Shown here piece by piece: positions 36,301 to 47,308 of a DNA stretch of 64,000 bases (position 1 is the first letter of the stretch; every line of letters starts with the position of its first letter). Source of the stretch: Malachius bipustulatus (Eukaryota > Arthropoda > Insecta > Coleoptera > Melyridae); the NCBI GenBank assembly GCA_910589415.1, contig OU342637.1, positions 24,465,162 to 24,529,161 on the forward strand. Direction: 5' to 3'. A model generated the notes under the pieces. The model was not told the DNA's origin, made no database searches, and saw nothing but the letters and a program-made list of their open reading frames with translations. A program made the translations under genes and the position numbers.

Positions 36301-36765
36301 GCCGACCAATCTTTCGTCAGCATAAAATTCTAACATTTACAGGTATCTATTTGTTTAAATTGTTGTGTTTTACTCATGAAAATAAGAGCAACTTGTGTCT
36401 TAATAGAGACCTCCATGACCATAACACACTTTTATAATCTCTTACCCAGAGATCTTAAAAATACTACAAATTTTCACACCTTCAAAAAAAAGATAAAAGA
36501 AATGCTGACTACAAATTGCTTTTATATACACTGACTGAGTTTCATGAATATTGTGCTGTTACGCTTAAGAAGTGATTCATTGTGTTTGTTTGTCATTGGA
36601 CTGTTTTGTTCTTTGCCTGTTATTTATGTTAAAAAAAAGCCTGTCATTATTGTTGTACAGGCCAGTTTTATTGTTTTATTACTTTATGACGTGTTCTATC
36701 CAGTGTATGTTGGCCTAAGGAATAAATATATTTTGTATTTTGATAGAAGCAATATAATTTGACAT
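33370..36765 (+). mobile_element. Dead non-LTR retrotransposon (CR1/Jockey type)
   Basis: In order: the C-terminal part of ORF1 (33403-33681, ending around IWPAGMSFRRY); an APE-type endonuclease in pieces (LISLNVQCLSNK near 33740, VAGDMNIDSL near 34170); and a reverse transcriptase (35071-35919) with [62 protein letters not shown] and the catalytic YADD at 35806-35817. It ends in another frame near 36530 with YNLLPRDLKNTTNFHTFKKK. The coding sequence is broken by at least five frameshifts, so the copy is inactive. The start is probably truncated within ORF1. Confidence 0.9.
35071..36530 (+). pseudogene. Reverse transcriptase portion of the dead retrotransposon
   Basis: Three overlapping frames carry fingers-palm (35071-35919), thumb (35922-36437; LGVHIDQSLGWNSHV and INWGQAADSRR) and the C-terminal tail (about 36432-36530). 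Polymerase aspartates are present in FFDLSRAFD and YADD. The frame changes near 35905-35920 and 36430 prevent a full-length product. Confidence 0.88.
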
Positions 36766-38434
36766 TTATTTTATAAACAACCTCGCCCGCGATTAAATAC
36801 TTTAAGTCAAAATGAAACCACATGACGTCATTGCGCAGTAATAACCAAAATAGTAACAGCAATCTGCATACCGTGTATATGTGTATCGTGACTGTCTTTA
36901 TGGTTTGTGATCTCATTTTGTTCATTTGTTGTTCACTCATACACTTCGGGTAATTTTAGTTAAAAATAATTATCGTTTCAGCATGTTAAAAGTAAATCGG
37001 TAAGCGAAACTATTCTTATTATTATTTTCCCTGTTTAATGCGTAAAAATTTAAAATTCACTAAAATTGACCATCAGATAAGAAATCGATCGCTGATCGGT
37101 TTATAATATTATTTTTATATTATTGCATTATAGTTTTCTCAAAAAATATAAGCGAGCAGCTATCCGCCAGAAATGTTTTCCAGAGGAATTTGCCCTCTTA
37201 AAAAATGGCCGCCACTAGAGGCACAGATCTCACTTGCAGAGTAGGAAGTTCGTCATCTTATTCATACAATAAACATCACTGCAATACAGTTAGAAGGCAA
37301 TAAAAGGCTCTTGTTGCAGTAGTTTCAAATTATTTTATATTTGCTATTCAAAACTGTTTGAAGCTATATGCCGTTCACTTATTATAAAAGAATTGGGTTA
37401 TGGTGTAGGGTGATAGAAATCACTGGGTATGACCGCTGTCAATCACTTGCTGGAGTTGGGTTATGTCTCTTTTTTATGAGGTTGAAGTTTTATGACAACG
37501 AACAGCCTAGAGATTCCGCTTCAAGAAAACGTCGTCAACGCTGGGAAAAAGAAGACTCAAAATGTCGTGATCGTAGCACGTCGTAGCCACACTGTTTGTC
37601 ACCGTCACCATAGAAAGGTACGCTATTAGGAGCATAATGTGGTGATGTGAAACTAAAAAAAAAAAATTAAAAGTGAGAATAACCTTTAAATCTTTTCAGC
37701 TCGGCAGTGGCCAGTGGCAGTGACAACATTTTTATTGTTTTGAGGAAGATGAAGTGTTTTTGTTTTATTTTCCTGCGATTATTGTTTGTTAATCACTTGA
37801 CTGTCTTGTTATTAATCAGGTAAGTAAAGCTTATTTATGTAAGTAAAATTGGGACTGCGGGCTTAATTATCATAACTATACAAAGGACATTTGGATAATT
37901 TGAACTTGAACATTCCTCTGTGGCAATTCAGCTTGGTAAATGAAATCCATAAATCCCAGAACCATCTATTTATTTAACTATTTTGTTTAACAAACAATAC
38001 AAATACAATAAATGCTTTATCGCTAGTAGCCTGCTGATTGCTGATTCACAGATTCCCACAATTCCAAAGGTCTATTATTGTTGTAGTGAAAAATTTACTG
38101 TGCTTTTATCGATTTTCAAGGGAAAAGTAATTGGGAAAATAAAATTGTTGATTTAAGTAAATTAAGTAGTTCTCATCGACATCAATATTTTGATATAGAG
38201 GCCATTTTATACCTAATCAGTGATTATCCACATGATCACTTGATTAGTCTCCTGCAAGCAGGCCTGCGCTGAAGTCACATGAATGTGTTGTCTTTTGTCA
38301 CATGCAGTGAATAAAAATTAGTATATTATGCAATAATACTTTCAACTAATCTGTGAATATATTTCAGAAATGTTACCTATCATCGCTGATCACTTGTTGA
38401 TGGGGGCGACGGACAGCAGAAGCAAAGGGAGCAA
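36766..38434. other. Repeat-derived non-coding stretch
   Basis: No gene. Two blocks have inverted copies elsewhere. 37190-37226 (AATTTGCCCTCTTAAAAAAT through CTAGAGGCA) matches the reverse complement at 48386-48424. 37514-37550 (GAGATTCCGCTTCAAGAAAA and onward) matches the reverse complement at 41826-41862. The rest is AT-rich. Confidence 0.5.
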
Positions 38435-38992
38435 AACCAACAACTATATGTCTGCAGCGAAAGGCCTTACGGGCAAATTGTAATGCCTTTGCTCTCCCAG
38501 GGAAGAGATTTGTTGCGCTATTTAGACTCAATAAAGAACTCGCCAATAACTTGATAAATGCTGTGAGGCCATAATTAAACAATTGAGTCTATGTGTCGGG
38601 TTTAAGCACAGAAATCAAAGTGTTGACAGCATTACGTTTTTATGCAACACGGTGCTACCAAAGGAGCAATTTGGGTTCATAGGTAAGTTATGAAATATTT
38701 TCTTATGCATATACGAACTTATTTATTTTTTAAATCTTTATTATTGTTTTTTCTAGATGCACACCTACGTGGAGTTACAGCTTGTATCAAGAGATTTATT
38801 GGACTTCTAAAAAATCGTTTTAGGTGTTTACTGAAAGAACGTGTTGCTAGATATTCACCCCAATTTGTCAGAACTCTTGTCAACTCCTCTGAAATATTAC
38901 AGAACATGTGCATTAACGAAAAAGTGCCCTTGCTAGGTGATGCTTTGCAGTTACTTTGTAAGGCAAATGTACAGCAAGACAAAAGACAATAA
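38435..38992 (+). pseudogene. Internally deleted PIF/Harbinger (HARBI1-like) transposase
   Basis: N-terminal pieces LPGKRFVALFRLNKELANNL (38480-38560) and IKVLTALRFYAT (about 38615-38650) match the usual start of HARBI1-type transposases. They are followed directly by the C-terminal block GVTACIKRFIGLLKNRFRCL to 38992. The catalytic core between them is missing, and stops separate the N-terminal pieces, so this is a dead fragment. A TTTTCTAG acceptor-like site precedes the C-terminal block. Confidence 0.78.
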
Positions 38993-39020
38993 TGATATGC
39001 TGAATGAAGGACACTGATTG

Positions 39021-39427
39021 TATAGTCCAATAAAGTCTAAAAAGTCATACGTATCGATTAAGAATACACATCCTTTTGATAGTTCGATTTATTTTGTTTC
39101 ATATACTGGTTCTCATAGATACCGTCAAGTTTGTCTAAACTCTCCATCCCGCATAAATAAGTATACGTCAACATTGGTTTTGAATGAGAATTAAATGCAC
39201 AACACAGAGGATAGAATGTCATTACGTGAATAAATTTTATGTAGTTGTCAGTGGCTCTCAAACTGACGTAAGCGCTTCAATTCATTGTTTGAATGATTCC
39301 TTCAATAATTTACGCTCGTTCACAACTTGACAATTAACTGTTTGACATTTTCTGGTGAAATTAAAAATATTAATTCGGACGGTTAGTGTGACGTCACATC
39401 TGACTTTTTAAAGTTAATCCTACTATA
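39021..39427 (+). repeat. 407-bp repeat A (inverted copy at 59380-59785)
   Basis: It runs from TATAGTCCAATAAAGTC to TTAATCCTACTATA. The reverse complement of 59380-59785 matches throughout at roughly 90 percent by eye, and both copies diverge abruptly at the same two points. It adjoins the Harbinger fragment and may be the 3' end of that element. Confidence 0.85.
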
Positions 39428-39997
39428 AAACATTGTAAATAGATATTTCTTATAGTTACGCTACATTTATAAATAGTAGGCTGTTATGTAGATAGTAGGT
39501 TGTAAGTAGTCATTTTTCATACAAGACTGTGAAATGACACTTTTGCACATGGAGAATGGAAATTTTTGCGAGCAAGCAAATCATTCGAGAATGCAAAAGT
39601 GGCATTTCACAGTGTCGTATCAAAGTACATTTTTTCGAATACTGAACCTATCCGAAAGCTTAAAAAACACTAAGAATATGAATAGAAAATGTTGACCTTC
39701 TGTAACTTGCTGCATGTAATATTTTAATATTCACCATGACAAACAAGCTTTAGTAAACAATAAATGAAAAGACGTGTACACACGTACTAGTGTGCAAAAG
39801 TATTTTGCTCTCTAGTAGATGCAAATTTGACATTTTGATACTTCATAAGTATTACGTAAAAGTGAAGTTTTAATGACAGTATTCGAAAATAGATATTTTC
39901 TATACTTACATGCTAAATGTGTAAATATTAAGTTGTAATTTTTTTATCATTAGGCTAGATCTTTAAATTGGCTGTAATATGGTGGTTTCAAAGCGGT
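39428..39997. repeat. Short foldback and AT-rich spacer
   Basis: ACTGTGAAATGACACTTTTG near 39526-39545 pairs with CAAAAGTGGCATTTCACAGT near 39595-39614. The rest is AT-rich without coding signal. Confidence 0.5.
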
Positions 39998-40372
39998 GAG
40001 TTTTTATATAGTTCGCGTCCCCTTCTCAAAATCCGTCTTCTCAGAAACTAAGCATCGTACATCCTCAAGCAAAGCAAAAAAATTGCCCGAGGATGTACGA
40101 CGCTTATATAGTTTCTGAGATATTCCCAGTGACCATATTAATTACTCACCGGGTACTGGATGTTAACGCAAGGTGCAAATTAGAAGAAAATGTTCTTCCC
40201 TCAATTGGAGGAATTGTCCAGATGCCCCCCAGTAATTTTCTTCCATATATGGTAGATACTTTTTGAAATCGCTCGGGTAAATCTGGGCAAAAGGCAATTA
40301 GCCGCGCAACGCAACGCACTAGACCCCTACTTGACATGACGGATTTTCAAAAGGGGACTCGAACTATAATAT
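39998..40372. mobile_element. ~375-bp MITE with ~33-bp inverted ends and an internal hairpin
   Basis: TATAGTTCGCGTCCCCTTCT at the left pairs with AAGGGGACTCGAACTATA at the right (to 40372), continuing into AAAATCCGTC/GACGGATTTT. Inside, TCAGAAACTAAGC...CGTACATCCTC pairs with GAGGATGTACG...TTTCTGA at 40040-40125. TA-rich flanks fit a TA target. A 62-codon open frame inside shows no recognisable family. Confidence 0.72.
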
Positions 40373-41040
40373 AAAAGCCTGCTTTTCGTCCTTTTGGGAG
40401 ATTCAAGGCATTTTTGTCACCATCTCCGTAACTAAAATTGTGTTGACCAGAAATTTAATAATATTATTGTTTGTGTTTTCATTCTTATGTAATGGAATAA
40501 AGTTGTTATACCTTCGGGGTTTGCAGATATACATAATTTGGCGTTAAGAAAAAAACTCAAGTCATTGGTGATGAGATGTCATTAACTGTATACTTTATAC
40601 CAAACATTTTATTAACTTAATTACCGGAGTAGCAATTTATTGAATAGTTCTTGTAACATAGTATGCATTGAAAAATATGAAATGTTTTTTTGTAAAATTT
40701 AAAGGGCTTTAGCTTACTGATCGTTAATAAATAAACAAACATTTTGTTTATCAATAAATTAATTTCTCACTTGTCAAAAGCAAGTTATCTCTAAAATAAG
40801 GTTAGGCAACCCATAATATACAGTGTGTAAAAGTGTAAGTGGCAGTACATGGAGATCTTGGAAACGGCAAGATATACACGGTCGGTTAAATTAGAGAAAA
40901 GTTGCACAACTTAATGCTTAATGAGAATCTGAATTTTTTCTTTGAATATTTCCAGTCATTGCTGAAATATCCTCAAAAAACTGAAAAATCAAAATTTCTT
41001 ATTTTAACCATATCTTTTTTATTATTGGGAAATTATGAAT
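40373..41040. other. AT-rich non-coding stretch
   Basis: I see nothing that I can support as a gene or a defined element. Confidence 0.4.
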
Positions 41041-41470
41041 TATTTTTTGTAGGCTTACATAAGTCGTCAAAAGCTATCCACTTGGCATTACAAAAATTTT
41101 CAAAGCCGACTAGATCTCAGAGTTTTCATAGCCAACTTTTGTTTTTCTTATGGCCGCCATATTGGTTTTTTATGTCGTTCGGTATAAAATAAATCAAGGA
41201 AACCAAAAATTATTAACATTCGAAAAAATTTAAATTTTCAAGAATTGTGTTTTTTTTTGCGGAAAAAACAAAAAAAAATTCACCCAATTACATTATTATG
41301 AAGTCATATTATTTGCTGTATGGTTTTTTACTTTTCATAATTATGATATTCGGTATGAAAAGTTTTTTTTTTCGAAAAAGAATAAAATTTTTGATTTTTT
41401 TTTTAATGTTATTAATTTTGAGTTTCCTTGATTTATTTCATACCGAACGACATAAAAAACCAATATGCAT
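41041..41470. repeat. Second copy of the 33.1-kb repeat, with a 47-bp foldback
   Basis: 41050-41180 repeats 33110-33240. In addition, CCATATTGGTTTTTTATGTC through AATCAAGGAAAC (41157-41203) is present as its reverse complement at 41422-41468, with AT-rich sequence in the loop. The first copy lacks the second arm. Confidence 0.72.
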
Positions 41471-42077
41471 TAAACTACCGCCAAACGGCTCGAACTCCAT
41501 GGAAACCTAGAATATGATTTGGTTCAATTCAATTGATGGCGATCGCAGGCCAATGTATGAAAACAACCTCAATAGGTCAAACTTCAGGACCACGTGAACT
41601 TAAAACTTCAACTAAATCACGACAACTGACAACAATGGCCACGTGAACGGTTTGTTTACTTGGAACCGTTTACGCTTAGCCCAACCTAGTGACGTCACAC
41701 TGACGGCAGATAAGTAGTGAGCTACAAGACTTTAGTTATCCTGAGGCTTACCTCATCTAAGATTCTCTCACTGTACGAGCACTCGTAGCAACTTTTGTAG
41801 CAGCAAAGAGCCGCCATGTTGATTCCCAGCGTAGACGACGTTTTCTTGAAGCGGAATCTCGCAGCAGGACATAGTTGCAAAATGGATTCTTGATATTTTT
41901 GCTATTCTTCTTATTATCTTTACGTCTTTATGGACTTTTTATTTTGGAACCTTTAGTCACGTTATTTTATGATATTGCAATCTTTATCTAGAAAGCAAAC
42001 TCGTCAAGTCTAATAAGCTTGCCATAAATTATAACATGAGAAAAAAGTTTTATTGTATTTTGATATCTTAAAGGAAC

Positions 42078-43311
42078 TAATTGCAGCGTTGGCCGGAGTA
42101 ACGTTGTAACTTACATAATTTTTTGGAGTAATTTTTTCGATTCAGCACGTTTAAATGGGCAGAATGCTTCCACAAAGCTTTAATTGTTGCCTAATTTACC
42201 TTAAATAATATTTAAACAATATTTCAAGAATCGCTAAATGAAAAAAACATTCCATTTAATACCTAACCCAGATAGCACCGAGTGTCCTATGGACGTCCGT
42301 TGAGTATCCATTATACGTCCATTGGTCCATGGACAATAAATGGACGTCCTACGGACTTCTCCGCACGGACTTCCTATGTACGTCCACAAAAGTACGTCCA
42401 TTGGACGTCCATCGAGTTATTTTTGACTATTGCGCATGACGTGCTGTCGCAGAGAGGAAGAGAATAGCAGCACAAGTGCGCACGCACGCGCTAACCACCC
42501 CATCTTCCATTCTTCCACTATCATACAATCCACATTCCTACATTATACATTAATTCGTCCCAAGGAAAGACTTCCGCCATTCCCATCAAACTCAAGACTG
42601 CTAGCGTGAAGATGAAGACATCTGCATTATACAGTGAACAAAAGAAAGAAATTCGATGAATCTTTAATTTTTAGAGTTTGTGAAAAATCCAAAAACGAAT
42701 ATTTTCATTGTTTATCAATATTATGATAAACTAATATAATTAACAACTTTTCAATGAAAATTACCAGATTTTACGTAAAACTTAATGATAGAAACACGAA
42801 AGTAGGTAAGTACCTAGTCGTTTTCCTGTATCTTTAGCCGTTATCAACGTTGTTTTCAAAACAGAAAATTACAGTATATACCCTATACCTATCACTACAT
42901 TTATTGGATTTTTCAAAACTCTAAATTTCAAGACTTGTCGAATATTTTCTGTCTTTTGTTCCTCACTAAGATATTTATCAGCAAATGCTTTGTGAACATC
43001 CGATAACGGACTCTTTATGGACATCCGATAACGGACTCCCTATGGACGTCCGATAACGGACATCCTATGGACGTCCGGTAACGGACATCCTGCGGATGTC
43101 CAAAGTTGTGACAAATGGACACTGAGTGGACGTCCCATGGACGTCCATAGGACAAAAACGGACGTCCTATGGACGTCCGTTGGTACATAGAGGGATGTCC
43201 ATTGGACGTCCATGGGACTACTTTGTGCTGTTTGGGAATGTTGCAAGGTACATTTTTTGAGTCTCATGTAAAAATGTAAGTTACAACGTTACTCCGACCA
43301 ATGCTCCAATT
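42078..43311. repeat. Inverted pair around the GGACGTCC element
   Basis: 42078-42115 and 43273-43311 are inverted copies of each other (ATGTAAGTTACAACGTTACT with few mismatches). They bracket the palindromic element at about 42266-43236. They may be the ends of an older element into which that one inserted. Confidence 0.65.
42266..43236. mobile_element. ~970-bp foldback element built of GGACGTCC-rich repeats
   Basis: The ends CCCAGATAGCACCGAGTGTC (left) and GACTACTTTGTGCTGTTTGGG (right) are imperfect inverted repeats. Next to them lie arrays of degenerate palindromes around ATGGACGTCC (42290-42420 and 43010-43220). Further in, GAACAAAAGAAAGAAATTCG and TTAGAGTTTGTGAAAAATCC pair with the reverse complement at about 42904-42965. 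The whole element can therefore fold on itself. There is no transposase. A related, more decayed relative lies at 57914-58200. Confidence 0.75.
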
Positions 43312-43360
43312 AAAGGAACTCTTAATTATAAAATAGATCAAAAATTAGTAATTACTTATT

Positions 43361-44061
43361 TATTATTAAAAAATAGAACATTAGGTAGGTACTGAATCGG
43401 CCAATCGGCTACGGTCATGGTGATTGGCGATCTTATTATTGGTGATGGCTGTTTGGATCCATTCTGGTAGATCCATGTTTCGTCGAGGTACACGAACGTT
43501 ACATTTTCACTCGAATTTTGATATTGTAAGTATTTTCTTAGAAAGGTAATTTTGGATGCAACGACATGCTTTTGTCCACAAAGAATTTTGCGTCCGTTCA
43601 CATATTCATATTTATAGCTGATGAGATATTTAAGAATTTTAAATAAACTAGTTCTCCCCTTTTCAAAATCCAAATGTTTACGTTCGTCTTCCAAAAGTTT
43701 TCCTACAGTAAAATGTTCGTTTTTCAAGTTATATTGCCAAATCAGTCGTTGCGAATCTTACCGAAACGTAAAATTTTCATGATCCTTGTCTGGTTTAGGT
43801 CGTCTGCCCAAAGGCTTAACTTCAAATTTATCCTGTTTAATTTAATTATTGTTTCAATCGCACTTACTGAATACTATAAAAGAGGAAAATTACGTAACAT
43901 CATTTTATTAGGTGTACACTTAATAATACTTACTTACACCCCAAATGTGTTTTACTTTCAATATGACTTGTCGTTCACTTAGGTTGTCATTTTCAGATTT
44001 AAATAACTTGAATGCCTTTTTTATACGAATTTTTTCTTCAATCGATATTAATTTCGGCATT
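43361..44061 (-). pseudogene. Truncated Tc1/IS630-type transposase remnant
   Basis: From ATG 44061 (MPKLISIEEKIRIKKAFKLF) the minus strand shows an N-terminal segment. Then come KPLGRRPKPDKDHENFTV near 43800 and a longer frame at 43727 to 43361 with KILKYLISYKYEYVNGRK and the first catalytic motif VYLDETWIY. The sequence ends soon after, without the second D or the E. The pieces are in different frames or separated by an intron with a GTAAGT-like donor at about 43936. It resembles the DD82E transposase at 25.7 kb in layout but is not a close copy. Confidence 0.68.
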
Positions 44062-44524
44062 ATGAAATTTATAATGTCAAAAAATTAATATTTAATTGAC
44101 AGTTCGAGAAAAATTTGTCCGAATAAAAATTATCCTAGATAATCTACTAAAACTTCAATTAGACAACAAGGCTGTTAATCAGCTGAGGCAATTTGAGCGA
44201 TTTGACAAGTGTCGGTGTTTACTTAACCTTCAATACCTCGATCAGCTGATATTGTCAATCAAGATCTAGGGAGTTTTCATTTTTGTAAACCTAAAAACAA
44301 AAGTTCATGGCCTACCAATGCTTTTTTAATATGTGAACGGCATATATACATTATTTTTTAATTAGATGGATTCCACCAAGTCAAAATTCTAGGGGAACGA
44401 TTGGCAACAAGACTGATTAGGTTGGTTATGGTGATAGTTGTTACTAAAATAGTCACTGGAATAGTTACTAAATTAATTTAGGTTATGTCGATTAGTTGAA
44501 ATGTCATTTTATTTCAAAATTTAA

Positions 44525-45351
44525 AATTCGAAAAGCTGTAAACGCAATTTTTAGAGGTAAATTGGAAAATTTTAGAGACTTGTAAGTGTAAGTACCTACC
44601 TATTTACTCTTATAAATCTTATGTATGTAGGATTAGACCGATTCCTTCTTAGTTTTATGTAAAAATGTTGAAAATAGAAGATCTATCATTGACAAATAGA
44701 GGTAGGTACTTACATTATTTTTGCCTAATCATTTTTTAAGAATTTCTCAAGGAATATTTCAAGGAATCTAATTAAACTGTATTTTTGCTGAATCTGGAGA
44801 AATATCTTTCAATCGCTATTGTTTATAGCATTTGATGATTCATTCTTTTCTTTCTTTTGAAATTAATTTACCTGCCTGAGCATTTTAATAATTTTGAATT
44901 TGATAATTTGGTTTGTCAATTTGACAACTTCAACTTTTCAAGTTTCTTAGCGTTTCGCTGTGACTAGAGTACCGACTGAGAACCCAGACCTAGTTTTCGC
45001 AAAACCGTCATTGGATATAGTCAATCCAAGCAACAGTTAAATTTATCCTCAAAAAACGAATAACTACTAAAAAAGGACTATTTTCGAAAAAAATAAAGTA
45101 ACTTGAAGTTTTTAACCTGCGTTTTATAACAGTGCAACTTACAACAAGGAAAAAAGTTTTGCAGGTGACGTCATAGCCTATACACGAATCGGGGGGAATG
45201 TTGCCGTTACTTTAGTCACAACGTAAATTTTTTGTCAAGGTCAAGAAAGCAGGCTACCATCTGACAATATGAAAATTACTGTTTAAAGATTGCACAGGGT
45301 ACCAACTTGACAGCTGTTTGACAAGTCCATCTAAATAAAAAATAGACTTTA
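44525..45351 (+). repeat. 827-bp repeat B (inverted copy at 63180 to the window end)
   Basis: The reverse complement matches 63180-64000 along its full length with scattered small changes (TTGACAGCTGTTTGACAAGT, GATTGCACAGGGTACCAA, CGTACTCTAGTCAC-type blocks). The inner boundary GACTTTA is shared exactly. It is non-coding. Confidence 0.85.
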
Positions 45352-45796
45352 TGTAATTGTAAGCTGCACTAATTTATAATATTCTCTGATTACATCATTA
45401 CATATACATATTATAATTTTATTATTGTTAAGTATGATGTTTCTACAGGTGTATAATTATATTACTGTTAATAACTATCGATCATTATGAAGTACCTATT
45501 TTAAATAACTTTAGCACCAGTACCAGTAGTACCAGTACCAATACCTCAAAGCAGGATACTTCTGCTCGCCATTACCTGTGCCATTACCAAGCCCCTTAAT
45601 AGAAGAGACAGATATTTCCTGATGTTTTTTATTCAAGGTCTAGGCTAGTGGTGAGTTGGAAGACTAAACAACAGGATTACCACCTTTTATTTTAAAGACT
45701 ATAACATTAATAAGATATTGATAAGGCAAGAAAAAGCATTCAAGAGTTACAATTCAGAAGAATCAAGCCCTGTATTTTCATCATTTATTATTATCA

Positions 45797-47308
45797 TCAC
45801 ATCCCATGTTGACGTTTACAATGTAGTTTAAAACAACTTTTAATTCTTGTTTCGTAAGAACAATACACACATTTGTACACTTCAGCGTCTTTTGAATGTT
45901 TAAATTTGAAATGTTGAGTCAAATAACTTTTATGTTTTGTTTCAAATGAGCATTCCTGACATTTGTACACTTCTGCATCCTTTGTATGTTTCAATTTATA
46001 ATGTTGGATCAAATGATCTTTACGCCTTGTTTCATGAGAACATTCAGTACATTTGTACACTTCTGTATCTTTTGTATGCATACATTTATAATGTTTGGCC
46101 AAATAGCTTGTAAGTTTTGTTTCAAATGAACATTCTCCACATTTGTAGTTCTCTCTTGTATGTTTACGTTTATAATGTTTGGTTAAATCACTTTTAGATT
46201 TTGCTTCATAAGAACATTCCTGGCATTTGTACACTGCAGCTTCTTTTGTATGTTTATATTTGTAATGCGAGTTCAATCCATTTTTGTATCTTGTTTCATA
46301 TGAACATTTTTGACATTTGTACACTTCTCCATCTTTTAAATGTTTATTTTTATAATGTAAGGTCAAATTACCTTTGATTATCGTTTTATAAAAACATTCC
46401 TTACATTTATACACTTCTGAAGCTTTTGTATGTTTATATTTGTAATGTTTGCTTAAATCATTTTTATATCTTGTTTCGTAAGAACATTCCTCACATTTAT
46501 ATTTATACACTTCTGCTTCCTTTGCATGTTTACGTTTAAAATGTAGGGTCAAATTAGCTTTTATTCTTGCTCCATAATCACATTCCTGACATTTGAAAAC
46601 TTTTGCATCTTCTACATGATTATATTTTTTATGTTTGAGCAAATAACGATTAGTTCTCGTTTGAAAGGAGCACTCGTCACATTTATACACCTGAATTTGT
46701 CTTGAATGTTTGTTTTTAAAATGTGAAATAAAGTCATCTCTAATTCCTGTTTCATACGGACACTCATTACATTTGAACATTGTAGAAAACTCTTTGTGTT
46801 TGCGTTCATAATGCCGGATGTACGTATACTTCGTGTTGGTTTTAAAAGGACAATAAGAGCAGATCCAAAATTTTTGTTCTTCCTTTCTACTTCCCAATGA
46901 GCAATCCATCGCATTTTCCATCCCATCATTAACAACTATTACAGCACTAGCACTAACACTAGCATCGCTTGTCCTTGTCCTGCCAATCAGCTCCCATTCT
47001 GGTTTATCTTCTTTGATGTCAATCTCTTCTTTAAAAATCAAATTTTCTTCTGTTTGCAGTTGATGAATGTCATCTCCTGAGTCTTCCAATTCTTTTTTTA
47101 TAGAGCAGGGTGGGAATGTGTTCACCAAATTATTTAATTCATAGGATTGATCGCAAGCTGAGTCACTTCCCCCGTTTTCACACTTGAACAACTTTGAAGA
47201 GAGGAGTGATGAGCCCTTAAATTGATCTTCTGTTGATTCCCTCTTCATAACCATTCCTTGATGTTGAAGTGGTTGAACATCAAAGTTATTGATTTCTTCA
47301 AAACTCAT
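45797..47308 (-). CDS. C2H2 zinc-finger protein 1 of a local cluster, 12 fingers
   Basis: Single-exon frame. I place the start at ATG 47308 (MSFEEINNFDV) because the two paralogues also start MSF and no ATG lies upstream in frame. It gives 503 residues. An acidic, disordered N-terminal ~160 residues (KKELEDSGDD, LIFKEEIDIKEDKPEWEL) precedes twelve consecutive C2H2 fingers. Most are of the form YKCxECSYET, spacing C-X2-C-X12-H-X4-H, with linkers such as KDAEV instead of TGEKP. No ZAD or KRAB domain is seen. Such proteins are probably nuclear DNA-binding factors; the target is unknown. A fragment in this array (EKPEWEL-like) recurs in the paralogues downstream. Confidence 0.88.
   Translation of the reverse strand: MSFEEINNFDVQPLQHQGMVMKRESTEDQFKGSSLLSSKLFKCENGGSDSACDQSYELNNLVNTFPPCSIKKELEDSGDDIHQLQTEENLIFKEEIDIKEDKPEWELIGRTRTSDASVSASAVIVVNDGMENAMDCSLGSRKEEQKFWICSYCPFKTNTKYTYIRHYERKHKEFSTMFKCNECPYETGIRDDFISHFKNKHSRQIQVYKCDECSFQTRTNRYLLKHKKYNHVEDAKVFKCQECDYGARIKANLTLHFKRKHAKEAEVYKYKCEECSYETRYKNDLSKHYKYKHTKASEVYKCKECFYKTIIKGNLTLHYKNKHLKDGEVYKCQKCSYETRYKNGLNSHYKYKHTKEAAVYKCQECSYEAKSKSDLTKHYKRKHTRENYKCGECSFETKLTSYLAKHYKCMHTKDTEVYKCTECSHETRRKDHLIQHYKLKHTKDAEVYKCQECSFETKHKSYLTQHFKFKHSKDAEVYKCVYCSYETRIKSCFKLHCKRQHGM

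Noticed and set aside
36544..36940. Hydrophobic open frames after the retrotransposon
   Set aside because: They are AT-rich 3' UTR-like sequence without homology.
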